Of a stretch of 7,138 nucleotides of DNA, positions 1-5,638 are shown piece by piece. This DNA comes from Verrucomicrobiota bacterium (GTDB lineage: Bacteria; Verrucomicrobiota; Verrucomicrobiia; Limisphaerales; J093): positions 1-7,138 of the forward strand of contig RFJD01000549.1 of the NCBI GenBank assembly GCA_003695015.1. Direction: 5' to 3'. Both the position numbers and the translations under genes were made by a program. Each line of letters starts with the position of its first letter. The first letter of the stretch is position 1. The notes under the pieces were generated by a model, which was not told the DNA's origin, made no database searches, and saw only the letters and a list, made by a program, of their open reading frames with translations.

Positions 1-480
1 ACCGGCTCCGACCTCTTGACGGCGCGGCTGGATGGCTGGGCCGATTTCAATCGGGATGGCGATTGGGCCGATCCGGGCGAACGCATCTTCGACCACCTCG
101 AAGTCTGGCAGGGCACGAAGGTGCTCAGCGTGTCGATCCCGGCAGGCGCCGCCGTTGGCAAGACGTTTGTGCGGTTCCGGCTCAGCGCGGACGGCGTGGA
201 CGAACCCACCGGCCCCGGCGGCCCCGGCGAGGTCGAGGATTACGCCGTGGAGATCGAGCCGGTCGCCGCGACGCTGAGGGCCGAACTCTCGAGCGACGGC
301 TCGCAGATCCAACTGCTGTATCCGGGCGGTCTGGATGGCTGGCGGCTGGAGCAAGCGCCGGCGGTGACCGGGCCGTGGACCGAGGTCACGACCCTGCCCC
401 GACTCGCGCCCGGACAACAGGGCTTGCTGACGCTTCCGCCGCCGGACGAGCCCACCTTCTGGCGGTTGGCCAGACCTTGA
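1..480 (+). CDS. GEVED-domain secreted protein, C-terminal fragment
   Basis: The frame is open from base 1, so this is the last 159 residues of a longer protein whose start lies outside the window. Residues about 11-30 carry a calcium-loop-like stretch (D-G-W-A-D-F-N-R-D-G-D-W), followed by a beta-rich segment (VLSVSIPAGAAVGKTFVRFR) and the motif G-E-V-E-D-Y at 76-81. That motif defines the GEVED domain of surface and secreted proteins in Verrucomicrobiota, Planctomycetota and Bacteroidota. Residues about 88-159 form a second, probably beta-sandwich, module (W-R-L-E-Q ... GPWTEV ... LTLPPP ... FWRLARP) of the kind often seen at the C-terminus of secreted verrucomicrobial proteins. The whole protein is probably a large extracellular adhesin or matrix protein, but its N-terminal part, and so its true role, cannot be seen. 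It is convergent with the lipoprotein gene, with 39 bp between stop codons. The domain call is firm; the cellular role is inference. Confidence 0.85.
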   Translation, partial: TGSDLLTARLDGWADFNRDGDWADPGERIFDHLEVWQGTKVLSVSIPAGAAVGKTFVRFRLSADGVDEPTGPGGPGEVEDYAVEIEPVAATLRAELSSDGSQIQLLYPGGLDGWRLEQAPAVTGPWTEVTTLPRLAPGQQGLLTLPPPDEPTFWRLARP

Positions 481-510
481 GCCGCTGATGCGGCACAAAC
501 CCGCGGCTCA
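478..510. terminator. Possible hairpin between convergent genes
   Basis: An 8-bp perfect inverted repeat, TGAGCCGC (478-485) and GCGGCTCA (503-510), encloses a 17-nt loop and begins on the stop codon of the upstream gene. A competing smaller hairpin, GCCGC-TGAT-GCGGC, sits at 481-494. The position between two convergent stop codons suits a bidirectional terminator. There is no T-tract on either side, so this is not a classical intrinsic terminator, and GC-rich DNA produces such repeats by chance. Confidence 0.25.
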
Positions 511-519
511 CTGCCGGCA

Positions 520-1743
520 TCACGGGATCGGCGCCCGCCCGATGCCGTGGAACAACCGGAGGTAGCCCATGAACGCGCTCATGGCGTGCTGGGTGTAGTC
601 GATGCGCAGCTCGCCGGTCGAGGCGTCGTGGCGGCCGTTTTCCTTCACCGTCGCGGCCGGGAAACCACCCGCCAGAGGGCCTTCCCGGAGCTGGGTCGTC
701 AGCAGAAACCGCACGCCGTTTTCGCAGGCCCGCTGGATCCGTTCCCGGAGATCGACCCGGGCCGCCGAGAGGAAGGAGCCGGCCGCCAGCAACCCCTCGA
801 TCCGCGTCGCCGTGGGGGCGGTCCGTCCATCCCGGTCGAACGCGCCGGCCAAGCGCGGATGAACCGATTCGCTCAACTGATCCAGCAGGATCCGCTCGCA
901 AAGCCGGGCGGCGTGGTCTTCCAAGGCGTCGAGGTCCGGCCCCGGCTGCAGATGGCGCGCCTGCGGCCAGAACTCCGCCATCGCCAGCAGCGTCCAGTGG
1001 TCGGCCGGCAGGTCCGGCAACTCCTGCCGGCGTCCTTGGAAGGCCCGGTATTCGAGGCCCAGCGCCGCCGCCTCCAGCCAGCGCGGATCGCGGTCCAGCT
1101 CAAACAGCGCCGTCAGGGCCATGATGGCTTCCCCCGGGTAGTACAGCGAGGTCCACTCGGGATCGGGCCCCTTGCCCGGGTAATAGATCGCGTAAAACCG
1201 GCCATCCCGCTCCTGCATGGAAACGATGAACTCCGCCAGCGCCCGCAGGTCTTCTCGTTTCACCACCCCGGGATGAACGGCATCGATCCGCACCCCGGCC
1301 AGCAGGGCGAGGGCCGCCCCGCCCAACTTGGCGCGTCGCTCCGGATCGCCGGTCTGCTCCGGCGTGGTCCACACCGCCAACTGGTTGGTCCGGCCGTCCA
1401 CCGGCCCGATGGCGTAACGCCGCAGCCACCGCCAGCCCCGGGCGAGCGCCGCCCGGTTGGTCGTCGAGGGGAACAACGCTTCGTACCCGGCCATCGCGTA
1501 CAGCGTCCCCGCGTGGCGGAGAAGGTTGTACTCCCGTCCCCGGGATCGCCGGCCATCCACGTGTTGCCAATAGATGAACCGTCCCTCCGCATCCATGGAA
1601 CGCCGCAGGTGGGCGTTGGCGGCATGAAGGGCCGGCTCCAAGTCCTTCGGGGAATAACGCGGCGCCAGGACCGTCGGGCGGCAACCGACACTCCACCACC
1701 CGGCCAGCAGCAACCACAGCAGACAAGGAACCCGTGCGCGCAT
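520..1743 (-). CDS. Putative lipoprotein with helical (alpha/alpha-toroid-like) domain, unknown function
   Basis: The 407-residue protein starts with a short basic end and a hydrophobic stretch (residues 5-19) ending at S-V-G-C, with Cys21 as the likely lipidated residue. The lipobox is imperfect because the -3 residue is Ser, so an ordinary membrane-anchored or secreted form is also possible. The rest is almost all predicted helix with regularly spaced small-residue or aromatic signatures: RHAGTLYAM (76-84), KLGGAALALLAG (139-150), YYPGEAIMALTALFE (201-215), DHWTLLAMAEF (248-258), TRIEGLLAAGSFL (313-325) and DYTQHAMSAFMGYL (382-395). About six such hairpins are what an (alpha/alpha)6 toroid would show, as in six-hairpin glycosidases, epimerases and terpenoid-cyclase-like folds. 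I cannot name the family or point to catalytic residues; D248/H249 and E204 are conserved-looking candidates. A good promoter lies directly upstream and places transcription start at this ATG, which supports the chosen start. It is divergent from leuC. Confidence 0.85.
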   Translation of the reverse strand: MRARVPCLLWLLLAGWWSVGCRPTVLAPRYSPKDLEPALHAANAHLRRSMDAEGRFIYWQHVDGRRSRGREYNLLRHAGTLYAMAGYEALFPSTTNRAALARGWRWLRRYAIGPVDGRTNQLAVWTTPEQTGDPERRAKLGGAALALLAGVRIDAVHPGVVKREDLRALAEFIVSMQERDGRFYAIYYPGKGPDPEWTSLYYPGEAIMALTALFELDRDPRWLEAAALGLEYRAFQGRRQELPDLPADHWTLLAMAEFWPQARHLQPGPDLDALEDHAARLCERILLDQLSESVHPRLAGAFDRDGRTAPTATRIEGLLAAGSFLSAARVDLRERIQRACENGVRFLLTTQLREGPLAGGFPAATVKENGRHDASTGELRIDYTQHAMSAFMGYLRLFHGIGRAPIP

Positions 1744-1750
1744 TGGGGCG

Positions 1751-1778
1751 ATTCTAGCGAGCCCCCGGGCAGTGGCAA
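1751..1778 (-). promoter_or_regulatory. Sigma70-like promoter for the lipoprotein gene, probably leaderless
   Basis: On the minus strand the sequence reads TTGCCA (1778-1773), a 16-nt spacer, then TAGAAT (1756-1751). This matches the -35 and -10 consensus at 5 of 6 positions each. Only 7 nt separate the -10 box from the ATG at 1743, so the expected transcription start falls on or next to the start codon. There is no room for a ribosome-binding site, which implies a leaderless mRNA. Assignment is by pattern only. Confidence 0.6.
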
Positions 1779-1803
1779 CCCCGGCCGGCCAACGGGCCGC
1801 GGT

Positions 1804-1843
1804 GGGGGCCGGCCCCCGCTCCGCCGGCCGCTCGGCCGGTGGA
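1804..1843. repeat. GC-rich palindrome followed by hairpin in the divergent spacer
   Basis: Positions 1804-1817 form a 14-bp perfect palindrome (GGGGGCCGGCCCCC). Directly after it, 1820-1829 and 1834-1843 form a 10-bp inverted repeat (TCCGCCGGCC / GGCCGGTGGA, one G-T wobble) around a 4-nt GCTC loop. Both lie just upstream of the putative leuC -35 box. They could be an operator for a dimeric regulator, a terminator-like boundary between divergent units, or simply a product of base composition. The base pairing is seen directly; a function is not. Confidence 0.4.
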
Positions 1844-1849
1844 ATCGCA

Positions 1850-1879
1850 TTGGATTGGCCCGAGCCGCTTGGCTATGCT
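1850..1879 (+). promoter_or_regulatory. Possible leuC promoter, leaderless arrangement
   Basis: TTGGAT (1850-1855) and TATGCT (1874-1879) are separated by 18 nt and each match the sigma70 consensus at 4 of 6 positions. The -10 box ends 8 nt before the leuC ATG, so transcription would begin at about the start codon. That is the same geometry as the stronger divergent promoter at 1751-1778. The match is modest on its own; the shared geometry is what makes it worth noting. Confidence 0.35.
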
Positions 1880-1887
1880 CGCCGGCC

Positions 1888-3261
1888 ATGACGTTGACGG
1901 AAAAACTGTTGGCCCGCGCCGCCGGCAAGGCGCGGGTGGAAGCGGGCGAAAACGTCTGGGTCAAGGCCGACATCCTGATGACCCACGACGTCTGCGGCCC
2001 CGGCACCATCGGCGTCTTCAAGCGTGAATTCGGCCCGGACGCCCGGGTCTGGGATCCGGAAGGCGTGGTCATCATCCCCGACCACTACATCTTCACCGCC
2101 GATTCCCGCTCGAACCGCAATGTGGACATCCTGCGGGAGTTTGCCCGCGAGCAGGGGTTGAAGTACTTCTACGACGTCATCGACGATCCCAACGGCGTGT
2201 GGCGGTTCGACCCGGCCAAGGGCCCGTTCGTGCGCCAGTACGGCAGCCGCTACGCCGGGGTCTGCCACACGGCCCTCCCCGAGCGCGGCCACACCCGGCC
2301 GGGCGAGGTACTCTTCGGCACCGACTCCCACACCTGCATGGCCGGGGCGTTCAACGAGTTCGCCACCGGGATCGGCAACACCGACGCCGGCTTCGTGATG
2401 GGCACCGGCAAGCTCCTCCTGAAGGTGCCCGAGACGATGCATTTCCGGCTCGAGGGCCGCCTGCAGCCGGGCGTGATGGCCAAGGACGTCATCCTGCATG
2501 TCATCGGCGAGATCGGCTTCGACGGCGCCACCTACCGCGCCATGCAATTCGACGGCCCCGGCGTCGCGACCCTTTCGATGGACGACCGGATGACCATCGC
2601 CAACATGGCCATCGAGGCCGGCGGCAAGAATGCCATTTTCCCCTTCGACGCCCGGACGGCCGAATACGTCGAAGCCCGCACCCGGCTCAACAACACCAAG
2701 CGGACCTACGAACCGGTCGAACCGGATCCCGACCAGAAGTTCTGCTACGAGCTGGTCATCGAGCTGGACCAACTCGAGCCGTTGGTGGCCTGCCATCCGG
2801 ACCCCGGCCGCCGCCGCAAGGCCAAGGAGCTTTCCGATCTGAAGCTGGACCGCGCCTACATCGGCTCCTGCACCGGCGGCAAGACCAGCGACTTCATCGA
2901 GTTCGCCCGCGTCGTCCAAGGCCGGAAGGTGGTCATCGACACCTTCGGCGTGCCCGCCACGCCGAACATCGTGCGGGATCTGCAAACGACCTATTGGGGC
3001 GACAAGACGGTGTGGCAGATTCTGGTCGATGCCGGCGTGCGGATGACCGAGAACGCCGGTTGCGCCGCCTGTCTGGGCGGGCCGGTGGACACCTTCGGCC
3101 GGATGAACGACGCCGGTCTGAAGTGCATCAGCGCCACCAACCGCAACTTCCCCGGCCGCATGGGCAGCAAGGAAAGCGAGGTGTACCTCGCCAGCCCGGC
3201 CACCGTTGCCGCCAGCGCCCTGACCGGCCGCGTCACCGACCCGCGCGAATTCATCGGTTAG
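1888..3261 (+). CDS. leuC: 3-isopropylmalate dehydratase (isopropylmalate isomerase) large subunit
   Basis: This 457-residue protein of the aconitase superfamily would interconvert 2- and 3-isopropylmalate in the cytoplasm, the second step of the leucine branch, together with a small subunit LeuD. The three [4Fe-4S] ligands are in place: Cys328 in Y-I-G-S-C-T-G-G-K, and Cys392 and Cys395 in G-C-A-A-C-L-G-G. Other family motifs include MTHDVCGPG near residue 31, PDHYIFTADS, GTDSHTCMAGAFNEFATG, and A-T-N-R-N-F-P-G-R-M (416-425) near the C-terminus, which ends normally at DPREFIG. The wording of several motifs, and the length, resemble the plant plastid large subunit more than the E. coli form; this is from memory. 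The start at 1888 matches the family N-terminus (TLTEKLLARAAGK) and no ribosome-binding site precedes it. The usual partner gene leuD does not follow; ilvD does, 69 bp on. Related 2,3-dimethylmalate dehydratase or homoaconitase activity cannot be excluded from sequence, but the ilvD neighbour favours leucine synthesis. Confidence 0.93.
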   Translation: MTLTEKLLARAAGKARVEAGENVWVKADILMTHDVCGPGTIGVFKREFGPDARVWDPEGVVIIPDHYIFTADSRSNRNVDILREFAREQGLKYFYDVIDDPNGVWRFDPAKGPFVRQYGSRYAGVCHTALPERGHTRPGEVLFGTDSHTCMAGAFNEFATGIGNTDAGFVMGTGKLLLKVPETMHFRLEGRLQPGVMAKDVILHVIGEIGFDGATYRAMQFDGPGVATLSMDDRMTIANMAIEAGGKNAIFPFDARTAEYVEARTRLNNTKRTYEPVEPDPDQKFCYELVIELDQLEPLVACHPDPGRRRKAKELSDLKLDRAYIGSCTGGKTSDFIEFARVVQGRKVVIDTFGVPATPNIVRDLQTTYWGDKTVWQILVDAGVRMTENAGCAACLGGPVDTFGRMNDAGLKCISATNRNFPGRMGSKESEVYLASPATVAASALTGRVTDPREFIG

Positions 3262-3330
3262 TCCCTGCACCAAGCGCCCCTCTTTCCCACCGACACCAAC
3301 GACCTGAACCTCATCCCCTCCGCAAGAACC

Positions 3331-5598
3331 ATGCGCTCCGACATCATCAAGAAAGGGTTTGAACGAGCCCCGCACCGCAGCCTCCTCCGCGCCGCCGGCG
3401 TCATCGAGTCCGAGGAGGACTTCGACAAGCCGTTCATCGCCATCGCCAACTCCTACACCGACTGCATCCCCGGCCACGCCCACCTCAACGAGGTCGGCCA
3501 GCTCATGAAGCGGCTGGTCCGGGCCGCCGGCGGCGTGCCGTTCGTCTTCAACACCATCGGCATCGACGACGGCATCGCCATGGGCCACTCGGGCATGCTC
3601 TATTCGCTGCCCTCCCGGGAGCTGATCGCCGACTGCGTCGAAAGCATGCTGCGGGCCCATTGCTTCGACGGCATGATCTGCATCCCCAACTGCGACAAGA
3701 TCGTCCCCGGGATGCTGATGGCCGCCATGCGGTTGAACATCCCGACGGTTTTCGTCAGCGGCGGGCCCATGGCGGCGGGCATCGCCGGCCACGCCGGCCC
3801 CGAGGAGTTGCCCGAACACCTCCGCCCGGCCGCGGGCAAGTCCGACCTCATCTCCGTCTTCCAAGGGGTCGGCGCGCTGAAGACCGGCGAAATCGATGAA
3901 GCCAAACTCAAGGAGCTCGAGCAGACCGCCTGCCCCACCTGCGGCTCCTGCTCGGGCATGTTCACGGCCAACTCGATGAACTGCCTCTGCGAGGCGCTCG
4001 GCATGGCCCTCCCGGGCAACGGCACCATCCTCGCCGTCTCGAAGGAACGCGAGGCCCTCTACGAACGCGCCGCCCGCACGATCATCAAGCTCGTCGAAAC
4101 CGACCTCAAACCACGCGACATCGCCACCCTCGAGGCCTTCGACAACGCCATCACGCTGGACGTCGCCATGGGCGGCTCGACCAACACCGTCCTCCACACC
4201 CTGGCCATCGCCCGCGAAGCCGGCATCGATTACGACATCGGCCGCATCGACGCCATCTCCCGTCGCGTCCCCAACATCTGCAAGGTTTCGCCCTCCTCCG
4301 ACTACCACGTCCAGGACGTCCACCGCGCCGGCGGCATCCACACCATCCTCGGCGAGCTCAAGCGCATGGGGCTGCTGCACTTGGACTGCAAGACCGTCAC
4401 CGGCAAGACCCTCGGCGAAAACATCGACGAATGGGACGTCCGCTCCCCCACCTGCACGCCTTGGGCGCGCGCCGTCCGTGTCTCCGGCGCCTCCGCCTTC
4501 GTGGTCGATCCGGATGACAAACTCGGTCCGGCCGCCCGCACCGCCTCCGGCAACCTCGCCCCGAAACCGATGCTGTTCCATCCGGCCGAACCGCTGGCCA
4601 TCACCCTCTGGCGGCTGGCCGCGGCCTTCAACGCCGGTGACGCCGCCACGCTCGCCTGCCTGTTCGCCGACGACGCCACCCTGCAGGTGGACGAGAACAC
4701 CACTTGGAGCGGCAAGGCCGCCATCGAGGGCGGTTTCAAGGCCAAATTCTCCGAATGGAAGGGCTTGATGCGGGCCGAGCTGGCCGACCTCGACGGCGAG
4801 GCGGTCCTGTTGATCTGGCGCTACGAGAAGAGCGGCCGGCGCGAGCGCACCTGCCTGCTGCGCGCCGTCGAGTTCGACAACTGGGTCATCCGCCGCGCCG
4901 TCCATGAACTGGGCGGGGACAACGTCCAGCGCGCCGTTGCCAGCGGCCTCCAACCCTACGATCCGGCCTTCCTGTTCAAGCCGGAGGATTGCATCCGCAC
5001 CAAGGAAACCGCCTACGCGCCCGACGGCGGCTTGGCCGTGCTCTACGGGCAGTTGGCCCCGGAAGGTTGCGTCGTCAAGACCGCCGGCATCAGCGAAGGC
5101 TTCAAACAGCATTGCGGCGAGAACTTCGTCTTCGAGGGCCCCTGCGTGATCTTCGAAAGCCAGGACGAAGCCTGCGAGGGCATCCTCGGCGGCAAGGTCA
5201 AGGAAGGCGACGTGGTCATCATCCGCAACGAAGGCCCGCGCGGCGGTCCCGGCATGCAGGAAATGCTCTCGCCCACCAGCTACATCGTCGGCATGGGACT
5301 GGGCGACAAGGTGGCGTTGATCACCGACGGCCGCTTCAGCGGCGGCACCGCCGGCGCCTGCATCGGCCACGTCTCGCCCGAGGCGGCCGAGGGCGGCCCC
5401 ATCGGCCTGCTCCGGAATGGCGACCGGCTCCGGATCGACTTCCCCAACCGCCGCATCGACATCCTGGTGGACCCGGCCGAATTGGAGGCCCGGCGGGCGG
5501 CATGGAAGCCGAATCTCCGGCCCGTGGACGGCTGGTTGGCCCGCTACCGCAAGCTGGTCACCAACGCCAGCAAGGGTGGCATCCTCCAGAGCGATTGA
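3331..5598 (+). CDS. ilvD: Dihydroxy-acid dehydratase with an in-frame NTF2-like domain insertion
   Basis: IlvD dehydrates 2,3-dihydroxy-isovalerate and -methylvalerate to the 2-oxo acids used for valine, isoleucine and, through 2-oxoisovalerate, leucine. The N-terminal domain (1 to about 370) has the DDGIAMGH Mg site (D79/D80), P-N-C-D-K with Cys121 and the normally carbamylated Lys123, C-P-T-C-G-S-C-S-G-M-F-T-A-N with Cys207, and MGGSTNTVLH. The C-terminal domain (about 553-755) has DGGLAVLYGQLAPEGCVVKT, R-N-E-G-P-R-G-G-P-G-M with metal ligand Glu634, and TDGRFSGGT with catalytic Ser670. The third cluster position, Cys in [2Fe-2S] enzymes (P-C-N), is P-G-H here, as in E. coli IlvD, although Cys45 lies three residues before that Gly. 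At 755 residues it is far longer than the usual 555-620. The extra residues all lie between W-D-V (370) and C-I-R-T (554), an uninterrupted open frame that contains an NTF2/SnoaL-like segment. There is no ribosome-binding site; 69 bp separate it from leuC, so co-transcription is likely. Confidence 0.95.
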   Translation: MRSDIIKKGFERAPHRSLLRAAGVIESEEDFDKPFIAIANSYTDCIPGHAHLNEVGQLMKRLVRAAGGVPFVFNTIGIDDGIAMGHSGMLYSLPSRELIADCVESMLRAHCFDGMICIPNCDKIVPGMLMAAMRLNIPTVFVSGGPMAAGIAGHAGPEELPEHLRPAAGKSDLISVFQGVGALKTGEIDEAKLKELEQTACPTCGSCSGMFTANSMNCLCEALGMALPGNGTILAVSKEREALYERAARTIIKLVETDLKPRDIATLEAFDNAITLDVAMGGSTNTVLHTLAIAREAGIDYDIGRIDAISRRVPNICKVSPSSDYHVQDVHRAGGIHTILGELKRMGLLHLDCKTVTGKTLGENIDEWDVRSPTCTPWARAVRVSGASAFVVDPDDKLGPAARTASGNLAPKPMLFHPAEPLAITLWRLAAAFNAGDAATLACLFADDATLQVDENTTWSGKAAIEGGFKAKFSEWKGLMRAELADLDGEAVLLIWRYEKSGRRERTCLLRAVEFDNWVIRRAVHELGGDNVQRAVASGLQPYDPAFLFKPEDCIRTKETAYAPDGGLAVLYGQLAPEGCVVKTAGISEGFKQHCGENFVFEGPCVIFESQDEACEGILGGKVKEGDVVIIRNEGPRGGPGMQEMLSPTSYIVGMGLGDKVALITDGRFSGGTAGACIGHVSPEAAEGGPIGLLRNGDRLRIDFPNRRIDILVDPAELEARRAAWKPNLRPVDGWLARYRKLVTNASKGGILQSD
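4579..4920 (+). other. NTF2/SnoaL-like domain inserted in IlvD (residues about 417-530)
   Basis: This segment of ilvD has no counterpart in IlvD proteins I know. It reads like an NTF2/SnoaL-like cone-shaped domain: a first helix with A-A-A-F-N-A-G-D-A-A-T-L-A-C-L-F-A-D-D-A-T-L (430-451), then W-S-G-K-A-A-I (459-465), a second helix G-F-K-A-K-F (468-473), and alternating beta strands AELADLDGEAVLLIWRYEKS (482-501), RTCLLRAVEFDNWVIRRAV (506-524). The order and wording match the general pattern of ketosteroid-isomerase-like domains, including those at the C-terminus of some ECF sigma factors. Residues 371-416 and 531-552 are linkers of unclear origin. In E. coli IlvD about 41 residues span this junction against about 183 here. 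The insertion sits at the interdomain linker, where added mass would be least disruptive. A ligand-sensing or oligomerisation role is conjecture. Confidence 0.7.
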
Positions 5599-5629
5599 CA
5601 TTGCCTCCGGGCCGGCCCGCCCGCACCAT
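5595..5629 (+). promoter_or_regulatory. Weak candidate promoter for the sulfatase gene
   Basis: A perfect TTGACA (5595-5600) overlaps the ilvD stop codon, immediately followed by TTGCCT (5601-5606). No good -10 box lies 16-18 nt after the first. After the second, 17 nt on, CACCAT (5624-5629) matches at only 3 of 6 positions and ends 9 nt before the sulfatase ATG. The short 40-bp gap also permits simple read-through from ilvD. Confidence 0.2.
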
Positions 5630-5638
5630 TTCCCGGCC

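Noticed and set aside
547..1887. Long plus-strand extension in frame upstream of the leuC ATG (to 547)
   Set aside because: It runs antisense through the lipoprotein gene and has a Pro/Arg/Gly-rich composition. LeuC proteins begin at the TLTEKLLARAAGK segment, which starts at 1888.
1744..1887. Leucine leader-peptide attenuator ahead of leuC
   Set aside because: No short frame rich in Leu, Ile or Val codons and no T-tract terminator is present. The only short frame there overlaps leuC out of phase.
4441..4989. Frameshift or assembly chimera as the cause of the long ilvD
   Set aside because: The frame stays open, codon choice and GC match the flanks, and both IlvD halves are complete and in order. 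An assembly error giving a clean in-frame domain at the linker is unlikely, though it is not excluded without reads.
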